Origin: Sporosarcina luteola
GTDB taxonomy: Bacteria; Bacillota; Bacilli; Bacillales_A; Planococcaceae
Direction of reading: 5' to 3'
DNA: 64,000 nt
Assembly (NCBI RefSeq): GCF_023715585.1
Contig: NZ_JAMBOK010000001.1
Location: forward strand, 1,860,001-1,924,000
Shown: one piece after another, positions 53,509 through 61,783 of the stretch
Layout of the letters: each line of letters begins with the position of its first letter
How positions within the stretch are numbered: position 1 is the first letter of the stretch
Position numbers and translations under genes: made by a program
The notes under the pieces: generated by a model
The model's input: only the letters and a program-made list of their open reading frames with translations
Database searches by the model: none
Told to the model about the DNA's origin: nothing

Positions 53509-54161
53509 ATAATTTATCAATCTGGCAACAATTGACCGAACAATCACAGATGCGTTGGAGAGAAGTTCTTGAAGCGACTTCGGTCCATATCCAGCTTGTG
53601 TTCTTCTCGATGTTAATCGCGATCATTCTTGGCGTGTTCCTCGGAATCCTCGTCACCCGAGTTCCAAAACTGACGACACTCGTACTCGGCGGAACAGGCG
53701 TCATGCAGACAATCCCAAGTCTCGCCTTGCTCGGTTTCATGATCCCTATTTTCGGGATTGGCGTGAAAACTGCGATTGCAGCACTTTTCCTTTATTCGTT
53801 GCTGCCAATTGCCCGAAACACGTACGCAGGAATTAGCGACGTCGATCCGGCTACTCGGGAAGCTGCCAAAGGAATGGGTATGACGAGCATGCAAATTCTG
53901 TTCAAAGTGGAGCTGCCGCTTGCGATTCCAGTCATCATGGCCGGAATCCGGACAGCTGCAGTCATTAACGTCGGAAACGCAACACTTGCCGCATTTATCG
54001 GCGCTGGCGGACTCGGAGATTTCATTTTCCTAGGAATTACGCGCGGAATCGATGGACTGATCCTTCTTGGCGCAATCCCGGCCGCACTGCTTGCCATCAT
54101 TCTAGAAGTGTTCTTCAGCTCGGTTGAGCGCTGGACGACGCCGAAAGGATTGAAAGTGTAA
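53505..54161 (+). CDS. opuCB: Osmolyte ABC importer permease
   Basis: 218 residues, about five to six helices. BPD_transp_1 (EAA) loop: DVDPATREAAKGMGMTSMQILFKVELPLAIP. 4-bp overlap with the ATPase gene upstream and 1-bp overlap with the binding-protein gene downstream. Start ATG 53505 follows GGAGGTGG. Confidence 0.9.
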   Translation: MNNLSIWQQLTEQSQMRWREVLEATSVHIQLVFFSMLIAIILGVFLGILVTRVPKLTTLVLGGTGVMQTIPSLALLGFMIPIFGIGVKTAIAALFLYSLLPIARNTYAGISDVDPATREAAKGMGMTSMQILFKVELPLAIPVIMAGIRTAAVINVGNATLAAFIGAGGLGDFIFLGITRGIDGLILLGAIPAALLAIILEVFFSSVERWTTPKGLKV

Positions 54162-55057
54162 TGAGGAAAAAGTTCGTTTCACTACTGCTCATGGCAGTTG
54201 TCGCAAGCATGCTCACCGGATGCATCTTCATTGAAGAAGATTCATTGACACTCGGTTCACGGAACAATACGGAAAGCATCATTTTGTCCCACATCATGGG
54301 GCAGTTGATTGAGAATAAAACAGATATTAAAGTCATCTATAAAGAAAACCTCGGCGGCTCCAACGTCGTTTGGAACGCAATGCTGAACGGCAATATCGAC
54401 GTTGTTCCCGATTACACGGGGACGATTGTCGTCAACTATTACCATGAGGAGCCAGGCAACGCAGAGGAAACGTTGGAAATGACAAGACGACTCGTCGGTG
54501 AAGACGGCATCATCGCCTTCAACACATTCGGCTTCAACAACACGTACACCCTCGCGTTGGACGAATCAAAAGCGGAAGAACTTGGCATCGTCACATTCAG
54601 TGACTTCGCTGCTTACTCCAAAGATTTCACGTTAGGCGCGGTCTTTGAATTCATCGACCGCCCCGACGGACTCCCCGGCTTCCAAAAGGAATACGGGTTG
54701 AAATTCAAGAATGTCAAAGGTATGGACCACGGCATCATGTACCGTTCCATCAACGCAGGCGAAGTCGACGTCATCAACTCCTACACGACAGATGGTCAGC
54801 TGCAGGAATTTGACCTGCGTGTATTGGAAGACGACAAATCCTACTTCCCTCCGTATCACGCGCTCCCGCTCGTGCGGAAAGAAACGCTGAAGGAGTACCC
54901 TGAAATCGAAGCCGTCTTGAAACAGCTCGAAGGCATGATCGACGAAGAAGCGATGCAGAAAATGAACGCCAAAGTCGACAACGACGGCATGATGGTTGAA
55001 AGGGTTGCGGAGGAGTTTTTGGTGGAGAGTGGGTTGATTGAGGCGGTTGCGCGGTAG
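54161..55057 (+). CDS. opuCC: Osmolyte ABC importer substrate-binding lipoprotein
   Basis: 298 residues; lipobox MLTGCI (Cys 21). OpuAC/ProX-like fold: LGSRNNTESIILSHIMGQLI, NLGGSNVVWNAMLNGNIDV, PDYTGTI, VINSYTTDGQL. Tyr/Trp cage residues for quaternary ammonium binding are plausible but not provable by eye. No second permease (OpuCD) follows; the next 200 bp is a repeat array. Confidence 0.9.
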   Translation: MRKKFVSLLLMAVVASMLTGCIFIEEDSLTLGSRNNTESIILSHIMGQLIENKTDIKVIYKENLGGSNVVWNAMLNGNIDVVPDYTGTIVVNYYHEEPGNAEETLEMTRRLVGEDGIIAFNTFGFNNTYTLALDESKAEELGIVTFSDFAAYSKDFTLGAVFEFIDRPDGLPGFQKEYGLKFKNVKGMDHGIMYRSINAGEVDVINSYTTDGQLQEFDLRVLEDDKSYFPPYHALPLVRKETLKEYPEIEAVLKQLEGMIDEEAMQKMNAKVDNDGMMVERVAEEFLVESGLIEAVAR

Positions 55058-55058
55058 G

Positions 55059-55235
55059 TTATCGCCAACTTCCGGAGAGTTATCACCAATCTGGCAAGTC
55101 CAAACTCGGCAAGGCACCGTGAAGATTTCATTTACCACCGATTCTTAGGACATTACCACCGATTCAGGGGAGTTTACCACCGAATCTTAGGGCGTTACCA
55201 CCGAATCTCGACACTTTACCACCGATTCGACATTT
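55059..55235. repeat. Phased intergenic array, 21-bp period (TTACCACCGATTC)
   Basis: Units at 55059 and 55080, then a gap, then 55132, 55153, 55174, 55195 and 55216, each 21 bp apart. Between convergent binding-protein and NERD genes. The word is the same as at 47197. Confidence 0.9.
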
Positions 55236-55241
55236 TCCCAT

Positions 55242-55268
55242 CAAAAAAGCGCACAATCATGTGCGCTT
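55242..55268. terminator. Terminator at the NERD gene 3' end
   Basis: AAAAAAGCGCACAATCATGTGCGCTTTTT: stem AAGCGCAC / GTGCGCTT. It overlaps the last codons of the NERD gene on the minus strand and gives a T-run in both directions. Confidence 0.8.
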
Positions 55269-56198
55269 TTTGCGTTCCGAGAGTAATTCCATTGTGTATA
55301 CCCGATTCCGGTAGGTGCCCTCCGACTTTAATTGCATAGACATTATTAGCCGATGAGCAGTCTGCTGCCGATTAACTCTCAGAAACTCTCTACAATCTTT
55401 ATTACTCATTCCACCGCCAAACAAAAGAAACCAGTCGCGGATCGCTCGTTTGTGGGCGTCTCGGCTCGTCTTTGCACAAGCTAAACAACGCCACCCCCCA
55501 TTATATTTCTCCATACCAATAACACCACACCCCGGGCAAATCACACCCGTCCGGATGTCGCTGCGTCTAATAGAATAAGTTTCACAAATAGGAGAAGGAA
55601 TAAAATCACGATGGGAGCTGCTGAGCTGCGATAATAGGTCGACGAATGTTTTGTCATCCAACAATGGGGAGGTTGTTGGCAGTTTGCGGATGAATGTGGG
55701 GACCGCGCTTGGGAATAAAATAGGGATTTTCGTGTCAAAAACTTCGATGCGCTGCCTGGCATACGCGAGGACGACGGCGCCGTAGACCGGCAATGACATA
55801 TTTCGGCTATATAGCCAGTCCCGAAAAAGTTCACAGTTGCTTTCCAATTGGGCAATTGGGCTTTTAAACCCGCTCACTTGTCCGGAATCCAATGTGCGGA
55901 TTAATTGCGGCAGATTTTCCGTCACCGTCAGTTCGCCCGCGATGTTTTTCACCTCGAATAAAACCGCGTACCATGGGGTGATAAACAGTGTGTCTACTTG
56001 AAAATACGCACTGGAGGCCAATGATAGATCGTGGAAAATACCATGCTTCATTGTAAAAGCATAGCCCTCAAATACCTTGTCCAATTCCTGCTCGCCGCCA
56101 AATCCGGCTTGGACCGCTGCATGCTTCGATCGCAACGCTGGAATCGCTGCATGGTGGCTCAGCAATCTTCTCATTGCTGCTTCCAGTCCTTCTAACAA
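55257..56198 (-). CDS. NERD domain protein with zinc-ribbon tail
   Basis: 313 residues. NERD (nuclease-related) domain at ~30-140: GFGGEQELDKVF, QVDTLFITPWYAVLFEVKNIAGEL, with the D..E-K nuclease-like pattern. C-terminal CPGCG...CLAC zinc ribbon at ~215-245. Role unknown; NERD proteins are linked to DNA processing. The TTG at 56198 lacks a ribosome site; the frame stays open ~12 codons upstream (LRKAPLLLEGLEAAMRRL reads like the family N terminus), with only an ATT as candidate start after AGAGGAG. Confidence 0.8.
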   Translation of the reverse strand: MLEGLEAAMRRLLSHHAAIPALRSKHAAVQAGFGGEQELDKVFEGYAFTMKHGIFHDLSLASSAYFQVDTLFITPWYAVLFEVKNIAGELTVTENLPQLIRTLDSGQVSGFKSPIAQLESNCELFRDWLYSRNMSLPVYGAVVLAYARQRIEVFDTKIPILFPSAVPTFIRKLPTTSPLLDDKTFVDLLSQLSSSHRDFIPSPICETYSIRRSDIRTGVICPGCGVIGMEKYNGGWRCLACAKTSRDAHKRAIRDWFLLFGGGMSNKDCREFLRVNRQQTAHRLIMSMQLKSEGTYRNRVYTMELLSERKKRT

Positions 56199-56315
56199 GA
56201 GAGGGGCTTTTCTAAGTTTATGAATGAATTTGGTTCAACTCCTCTTCTATTATTCCGCTTCCAGATAGTCTACCATAGTTACTCATGACTAAATATTAAA
56301 TACTCAGATACCTCA

Positions 56316-57095
56316 TCATTCATTTTCCTCAATGTACTTATCAATCATCCTCCGAACAAATCGCATCTGCTGACTTTCTTCACTCCACTGCAACCGAATC
56401 CATTCGTACTCGCAATCGAGCAATCGGCTAATCAAAACAACTGCCTGCGCATGCTTTCCGGGTGTGATGCACTCCAGAATTTCCGTCAATTCCAGTATCA
56501 CTGACTCAGGCAACGACCGCTCAATCGTCTTCAGCCCCAGCTTCGCGCGTTCCGGTGCATATCGATAGAGCAACACCCTCCCTAGATGATGCACAACGTT
56601 CGTCAGCATCCTCACCGACCAAATGTCATTTCCCCTTGCAGCTGTCTTTGAGTACTGGAATAAAAACCAGCCTACATCCATGACATCATCCCGATATTCC
56701 TCCTCCCTCAACGCCAATCCTTGCGTCTCCACGAATTCATCCATTAAACGATAAGGATCATACAACACCTTGAAATGATCGCCTCCAACAAACGATTCCT
56801 TCGTCACCGTGAATAAATCGATATGCAGTAAATCGTCAAACACGGCGATGATCTGAGGAGCGACAATGAAAATATCATCCATTAGAATGATGTCGCGATA
56901 CGCCCGCAAATGCTCTACGCGGTTGACGAGAAATTCCTCCTTGCCCACCTCGTTCACTAAGCAATAAAGGTCGACGTCTGAATGCTCGTCATGCTCTCCT
57001 CTTCCCATTGACCCTTTCAGAAAAACCGCCTGCACATGCGGATCCTTTTCCAAACTGGCAGTAATTTTTTCAACAGCCAACTCCTGCGGTAACAT
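56316..57095 (-). CDS. Nucleotidyltransferase domain protein
   Basis: 259 residues. Pol beta-type active site GSMGRGEHDEHSDVDLYCL (GS-X9-DVD) at residues ~28-46, third Asp in LLHIDLFTVTKE. The C-terminal helical half resembles aminoglycoside adenylyltransferase-like or KNTase_C domains. Substrate unknown; not enough to call resistance. Start ATG/GTG at 57095 after GGGGGAAGATT. Confidence 0.85.
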   Translation of the reverse strand: MLPQELAVEKITASLEKDPHVQAVFLKGSMGRGEHDEHSDVDLYCLVNEVGKEEFLVNRVEHLRAYRDIILMDDIFIVAPQIIAVFDDLLHIDLFTVTKESFVGGDHFKVLYDPYRLMDEFVETQGLALREEEYRDDVMDVGWFLFQYSKTAARGNDIWSVRMLTNVVHHLGRVLLYRYAPERAKLGLKTIERSLPESVILELTEILECITPGKHAQAVVLISRLLDCEYEWIRLQWSEESQQMRFVRRMIDKYIEENE

Positions 57096-57124
57096 AATCT
57101 TCCCCCTTACTTGTACAGTCCCAC

Positions 57125-57145
57125 TGGACAGCCCCTTAGTTAAAC
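57125..57145. repeat. Possible relic of a cassette half-site
   Basis: GGACAGCCCCTTAGTTAAAC lies at the stop codon of the next gene, resembling half-site A (CAAGTACCCCTTAGTTGAAG at 14830). Weak on its own. Confidence 0.35.
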
Positions 57146-57423
57146 AATTTTAACCAAAATGGATAATCGTATTGACCTTCAGACACTTGAAAGAATGTGC
57201 CAAACGCGCCGATATGCGTTATCCCATGCTCCCAGTGATAGATTGGGGTATAGGCTGTAAACAATAGAAAGTTGATTCTTTCAAGCTTCATCTCAACAGG
57301 TACCTCTACTTCCCCATAACATTCTTTGCTAAACTGCAAATATTGTTCTTCAGATGGATTCGTTACAAAAGCAATGAGAACAATGATTGCCAATAGACCG
57401 CCAAACCAGTATCTTTTTTTCAT
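57136..57423 (-). CDS. Small membrane-anchored hypothetical protein
   Basis: 95 residues: N-terminal helix (YWFGGLLAIIVLIAFVT), then a short domain with a Cys and aromatic-rich end (YDYPFWLKLFN). Not recognised. ATG 57423 follows AAGGAG; the upstream GTG/ATG has no site. Size, strand, composition and flanking half-site-like sequences recall the E1/E2 cassette genes. Confidence 0.65.
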   Translation of the reverse strand: MKKRYWFGGLLAIIVLIAFVTNPSEEQYLQFSKECYGEVEVPVEMKLERINFLLFTAYTPIYHWEHGITHIGAFGTFFQVSEGQYDYPFWLKLFN

Positions 57424-57554
57424 TCCGACACTCCTTGAAAAAATCAACTATTTTGGAACCTATCAAATTCATTAGCATTCTGGAACTCCTTAAGTTCCCA
57501 TATCCTTCTCCATTCTATGCTGGTTCTCCTTCATTACACACAAATAAAAAGGAG

Positions 57555-57580
57555 CAGCCCAACTAAAGCACCTCCAATTG
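57555..57580. repeat. Possible relic of a second half-site
   Basis: GCCCAACTAAAGCACCTCCA compares with half-site A at 7845 (GAACTAAAGCACCAGTTAG). Upstream side of the 57136-57423 gene. Confidence 0.35.
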
Positions 57581-57681
57581 AAACTTTATACCGCTTTCAT
57601 TCGTATTCACAATGAAAACAGGTAAAGGTTTATTAGCAATAACCATACCTAAATCGATAGCCGAACGAGAGGTTGATGTGT

Positions 57682-58278
57682 ATGAGGAAGAAATCCTTAA
57701 TTGAACAGAATAAAAAACGACTACGAATCATTTTTCTCTTTTTAATGGTCATTATGGTTCTGGTTATAATAGGAGGCATTTTTATTACAACAAATAGGTT
57801 TGGGACGGATCTTTATAAAGCGTTCGTCTATAACTTTATTGGAACGTCCTTTTTGTTTGCTGCTGGTTTGACATTCTGTATATTTATTTTGTATCACGTC
57901 TTTTTGATTACTGTTTACAATCCTCAGAGGATCAAAAAATCATCGGTCATCAAATTTGCATGTAGTGGGATAATCACCTTAATTTTCACCATAGTTTTAT
58001 TAACCTTCGGTGGAACTGAAGCTAAAAAGTCTATCCAGAGTATGAAGGATTATGAGAATGGTGAATGGCAAGTCAAAGACGTATTAGTTACGGATATTTA
58101 TAGAGGATCTCGTGGACATAAAGGATCTTATCGTTCTAATATTGTACTAATTGACACCGATATAGGTGAAATGACACTCTATTTTGAGGATTTTCTAATA
58201 TATAAAGGGGAGAAGTATCGTTTCACTTATTTAGATGCAACAAACACGATTATCAAAGTTGAAAATATCATAGATTAA
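57682..58278 (+). CDS. Membrane protein of unknown function
   Basis: 198 residues; three strong hydrophobic segments in the first ~115 residues (FLFLMVIMVLVIIGGIFI; FLFAAGLTFCIFILYHVFLI; SGIITLIFTIVLLTF), then a hydrophilic C-terminal domain with SRGHKGSYRSNIVLI. AT-rich like the cassette genes but on the plus strand. ATG 57682 is 9 nt after GAGAGG. Not recognised. Confidence 0.7.
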   Translation: MRKKSLIEQNKKRLRIIFLFLMVIMVLVIIGGIFITTNRFGTDLYKAFVYNFIGTSFLFAAGLTFCIFILYHVFLITVYNPQRIKKSSVIKFACSGIITLIFTIVLLTFGGTEAKKSIQSMKDYENGEWQVKDVLVTDIYRGSRGHKGSYRSNIVLIDTDIGEMTLYFEDFLIYKGEKYRFTYLDATNTIIKVENIID

Positions 58279-58357
58279 GTACTCCAATAGTCTATTATTT
58301 AGCCAGTACTTTAATCGCCGGGATAAGTAATTGAATTTCTCATTGAGTCAAAATATG

Positions 58358-58396
58358 AAACAGCCACCTTCTTTGTCGAGTCGGTGGCTGTTTATT
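58358..58396 (+). terminator. Terminator after membrane protein gene
   Basis: AAACAGCCACC TTCTTTGTCGAGTC GGTGGCTGTTT, followed by ATTTACT. The T-run is poor, so efficiency is uncertain. Confidence 0.65.
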
Positions 58397-58492
58397 TACT
58401 GTAAGAGCTGTTCCTTTAATCATTTTAAATGGGATGAATCTGCATGATTCATCCACTTAAGGGTATTCTATTCTGTCAGGAAGGTGATAAAA

Positions 58493-59071
58493 ATGACGTC
58501 CTTTTGCCCAGAAAGTTGGCCGGAAGATCCGACGCCTGCAAGCGAGATTCATTGCGAGGAATGTGGACTTTATAAACAAGGAACACGCATGGTTTGGGGA
58601 GAAGGAAATCCAAAGGCACCTATCTTGGTGATTCTCGATAATCCAGGTGCGCGTGAAGATCGTGAAGGAAACTCGATGGTATGCGGCACACGGCAAACTT
58701 TGCAGCAAGCCGTTCATGAAGTTGGTTTGAATAAAGAACTTATCTATGTCACTTACATTTTAAAAAGACGGCCAGTTCGTGCGTATGACAAAGAATCGAC
58801 CCGCCAAATCTGCATGCACCGCCATTTGGATGAGCAAATACAGGTGCAACAACCATCCGTCATCTTATGTTTAGGAAATGTAGCGGTACAGTCCTTCTTC
58901 CAAAACTCTGAAGTGGATGTAAAGGGTTTGCGTGAAAGCTGGCATGACGTTAAGGGATATCCGACCACCGCCGCCTACCACCCGCTTGCCGTCAGACGCC
59001 GTCCCAATCTATATCGATTATTCATTCAAGATTTGGCATTTGTAGCGAGTCGGATTCAACAAAGTATATGA
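58493..59071 (+). CDS. Uracil-DNA glycosylase family protein (family 4/5-like)
   Basis: 192 residues. Motif region ILVILDNPGAREDREGNSMV (motif A-like; the usual GEAPG is changed to LDNPGA), Fe-S-type cysteines in HCEECGLYK, RQICMHRH and VILCLG, NVAVQSFF, and the C-terminal AYHPLAVRR (HPS-like loop). Probably removes uracil from DNA or a related base lesion; the altered motif A makes activity uncertain. ATG 58493 has GGAAGGTG upstream. Confidence 0.8.
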   Translation: MTSFCPESWPEDPTPASEIHCEECGLYKQGTRMVWGEGNPKAPILVILDNPGAREDREGNSMVCGTRQTLQQAVHEVGLNKELIYVTYILKRRPVRAYDKESTRQICMHRHLDEQIQVQQPSVILCLGNVAVQSFFQNSEVDVKGLRESWHDVKGYPTTAAYHPLAVRRRPNLYRLFIQDLAFVASRIQQSI

Positions 59072-59139
59072 GTTTCACCATACTACACGCCTTATAACTT
59101 ATAATGATAAAAACGAAAAGTTCTCGAAAGGGATTTATC

Positions 59140-59592
59140 ATGCCTATCATTGAATATGAAATATATGTCGATGCACCTATCCATATCTGTTTTGACCTCA
59201 CCAGAAATGTTGAAGTCCACACGCAAACTACAACTAAAACGAAGGAGAGGGCCATTGCCGGAGTTACAACTGGACTGATGGAAAATGGTGATACTGTCAC
59301 TTGGGAGGCTGTCCATCTTGGAGTGAGACAAAGATTGACCGCAAAAATAATAGAGATGGATCGACCACACCAATTCACGGATGTAATGGTGAAAGGTGCT
59401 TTTCACTCGTTTACGCATACACATGAATTCGTCGAAAGCGGAACAGGAACAATTATGAAAGATACCTTTGCGTACAAATCCCCTTTCGGCATCATCGGTA
59501 AAATTGCTGACCGCCTCTTTTTAGAAAAGTATATGAAAAATTTTATAGCCGATCGGGCAAAGGAATTAAAGAGAATAGCTGAAAGTAAGTAA
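59140..59592 (+). CDS. SRPBCC family protein
   Basis: 150 residues with the START-like helix-grip fold: YEIYVDAPIHICFDLTRNVE at the N terminus, VTWEAVHLGVRQRLTAKI, and a long C-terminal helix. Ligand-binding cyclase/dehydrase type; often annotated as cell-division-linked in Bacilli without proof. ATG 59140 is 8 nt after AAAGGGA. Confidence 0.85.
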   Translation: MPIIEYEIYVDAPIHICFDLTRNVEVHTQTTTKTKERAIAGVTTGLMENGDTVTWEAVHLGVRQRLTAKIIEMDRPHQFTDVMVKGAFHSFTHTHEFVESGTGTIMKDTFAYKSPFGIIGKIADRLFLEKYMKNFIADRAKELKRIAESK

Positions 59593-59675
59593 TGAAAACC
59601 GCAGCGGCACATCAAAACGAATAAACAAGACCATATTAAGACTGCAAATGCAAAATAATATGGGAGGTACTCGAA

Positions 59676-59852
59676 ATGAAACAAGGTGCACACAGCAATT
59701 TATATTCCAATCCGAAGACGCCAGGTAATCGCAGAGAAGTGAAAGAAGAGATTTCGATGGAATTGGCTGAGCTCGGCAATCTTCAACCGAATCATGAGAA
59801 GATGACGCCGAATCATCGGGAGACGGCCGAGAGGGACAAGTACAAAGGCTAA
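59676..59852 (+). CDS. Small hydrophilic protein (58 aa)
   Basis: Strong RBS GGGAGG 9 nt before ATG 59676 and a terminator just after the stop. MKQGAHSNLYSNPKTPGNRR opens the protein; then EVKEEISMELAELG and a Lys/Asp/Arg-rich end. Size and composition resemble small spore or stress proteins of Bacilli, but I cannot name a family. Confidence 0.65.
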   Translation: MKQGAHSNLYSNPKTPGNRREVKEEISMELAELGNLQPNHEKMTPNHRETAERDKYKG

Positions 59853-59857
59853 GTACA

Positions 59858-59895
59858 GAAAGCCATGTCTGTTTGAATTCAGACATGGCTTCCTC
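59858..59895. terminator. Bidirectional terminator
   Basis: GAAAGCCATGTCTG TTTGAATT CAGACATGGCTTC, then CTCTTTT. It overlaps the 3' end of the methyltransferase gene on the other strand. Confidence 0.85.
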
Positions 59896-60658
59896 TTTTC
59901 ACTCTGCATACATACACCATCGAAACACTTTCCGCATGCAATTCATTCTCATCCCAATCACCATATACTTGTACAATTTCAAATCCATTTGAGTCTAATA
60001 ATCGTTCCATTTCCTGCGGGAATGAATAGCGGAGGGAAATGCCATCTTGCTCCTCTGCGATGAGCGCATTATTCCGATAGACCTGCCGTTGCGTTTGGCA
60101 ATCCAAAATTTGTGTCAAATGATTATAGACATCACGGTGGCTTTCAATCACTTGGTTGCCATTTTTATCGAGGAACTTCTCCTGGTACTCATCAACAGTA
60201 GAAAGCTCATTCAATGCCGGATTTCGTGAATCGAAAATGAAAATGCCCCCATCCACTAAATGCTTTCGGACAGATTGCAATAAAGCATCCTGCGCGTCAT
60301 TCGTTAAAAAATGTTGAAAGGAATTTCCCGTCATAAAAGCTAACGAACTTTTCACAGGGATGTTCAATTGCGTGCAATCTTGATGAACAAATTTAATCGT
60401 CACATCTTGCTCTTCGGCCTTTTGCTTTGCTCGCGCCAACATACCTTCATGTAAGTCAACACCAATCATCTGAAATCCACGCTGTGCCATTGGGATTGTC
60501 AATCTACCTGTACCACAAGCTAGTTCGAGTATTTTTTGATCCGGATTCGCCCATTTTAAAATGAGGCCCAAATCCTTCTGATACCGTTCATACAGATGAT
60601 CATACATTTCAGGATCTGCATATTTCTCTAGGTTACGTTCAAATGTATTTTGGCTCAT
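59879..60658 (-). CDS. Class I SAM-dependent methyltransferase
   Basis: 259 residues. Motif I ILELACGTGRLTIPMA (~residues 43-58), motif II GVDLHEGML, FVHQDCTQL (motif III), and FIFDSRNPA. Small-molecule methyltransferase of the Methyltransf_25 type; substrate unknown. Start ATG 60658 is preceded by a GATGAGTGA stretch. The FlaR-like gene ends 19 bp upstream on the same strand, so the two may be co-transcribed. Confidence 0.87.
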   Translation of the reverse strand: MSQNTFERNLEKYADPEMYDHLYERYQKDLGLILKWANPDQKILELACGTGRLTIPMAQRGFQMIGVDLHEGMLARAKQKAEEQDVTIKFVHQDCTQLNIPVKSSLAFMTGNSFQHFLTNDAQDALLQSVRKHLVDGGIFIFDSRNPALNELSTVDEYQEKFLDKNGNQVIESHRDVYNHLTQILDCQTQRQVYRNNALIAEEQDGISLRYSFPQEMERLLDSNGFEIVQVYGDWDENELHAESVSMVYVCRVKRGSHV

Positions 60659-60677
60659 TCACTCATCTCATTTCGTA

Positions 60678-61226
60678 TCATTTCAGCTGTAACTCGGTAA
60701 TCAAATTGCCTCTAGCTTTCAAGTTACCAATAGCCTCAGAAAGCGCCCGATTACTCGCTGGATCATTCCGTACGATAAGCAACTTATCCAAGTAAGGATG
60801 GAGAATCCCGTCCAACTTTCCGCGCTTTCCTTCAAAATCCTTCGTCCATTTATACATATTGCGAAGCATTTGAAGATCCGGCTCATACGCACATTCTTCT
60901 ACACCAATCACTTGCTTCACATGCCTGCTAAAAATCCGGAATTTCCGTTTCCACAAAGGCGGATCCAGCCATATGACAATGTCAGCCAAGTCCAAAAGGA
61001 GGTGATAAGACGGGCGGTATACCCCTTCCGCAATCCAACTTCCTTTGGCCTCCATTTGGTGAATGACTCGCACTTGTTCATCAGGCGTCCGCTTTATCCG
61101 TTTTCCGCCTACCGTATGGTAAACAACCGCATCCAATTCAATAAAAGGCAAACCCGTCTGCTTCGACAAACCTTTTGCATATGTCGTTTTCCCGCTTGCA
61201 ACGATCCCCATGATGAAGATTTTCAT
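60678..61226 (-). CDS. P-loop kinase, FlaR/topology-modulation-like
   Basis: 182 residues. Walker A GIVASGKTTYAKGL at residues 7-20, then LPFIELDAVVY, SWIAEGVY, DIVIWLDPPLWKR and FRIFSRHVKQVIG. Matches adenylate kinase-like proteins annotated as DNA topology modulation protein FlaR; the name is historical and the true substrate unknown. ATG 61226 chosen; spacing to the GGGA site is 9 nt. Confidence 0.82.
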   Translation of the reverse strand: MKIFIMGIVASGKTTYAKGLSKQTGLPFIELDAVVYHTVGGKRIKRTPDEQVRVIHQMEAKGSWIAEGVYRPSYHLLLDLADIVIWLDPPLWKRKFRIFSRHVKQVIGVEECAYEPDLQMLRNMYKWTKDFEGKRGKLDGILHPYLDKLLIVRNDPASNRALSEAIGNLKARGNLITELQLK

Positions 61227-61267
61227 TTTCAACATTCCCGTTCTTGAAGTTTTGCCTTAAAAAAACA

Positions 61268-61783
61268 TCAATCTATAAACTGTAATACTTCAATAACCTC
61301 TTCGATTTTATAAATGCCCCTAGCTTCTGCTGGACCTCCTACATTGATTCCTATACCAACCATATTCATTCGGATAGCTAATTCCATATCCACAATCAAG
61401 TCGCCTATTATGAAGGATTCATTCAATTAGATTGCAGGATATTTTTCAATAGCCTGTCGAATCATTCCTGTTTGGGGTTTGCAGCAATCGCAGCCTTCCT
61501 GCCGCCCATGTGGACTATAGAAAACATCTAAAATTTCCACTTCATGTCTTGTTAGTTCTTTCAACATTTTGTTACTTATATCTTCATATTGCCGTAATGG
61601 AATATAGCCTTCATTGATTAACTATTGGTTGGTAATGACAATAATTTTGAATCCTCTTTGCATAACTTCTTGCAATGTTTCAATGGAACCAGGAAGAAAC
61701 TTAGGTTGGGTAATGGAGGACCATTTCTCATCAGAATAGTCTTGAATGATCGTTCCATCCCTATCAAAAAATGCTATCTTCAA
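61268..61783 (-). pseudogene. HAD-IIIA phosphatase (GmhB/HisB-like), two in-frame stops
   Basis: Starting at TTG 61783 (overlapping the previous gene's stop): KIAFFDRDGTII (DxDGT nucleophile), FLPGSIETLQEV, IIVITNQ, then TAG at codon 54, and on in the same frame YIPLRQYEDIS, SPHGRQEGCDCCKPQTGMI (Cys/zinc loop as in GmhB), TAA at codon 119, then ESFIIGDLIVDMELA. All HAD motifs are there in order, so it is a recently broken gene of ~171 codons. Confidence 0.85.
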
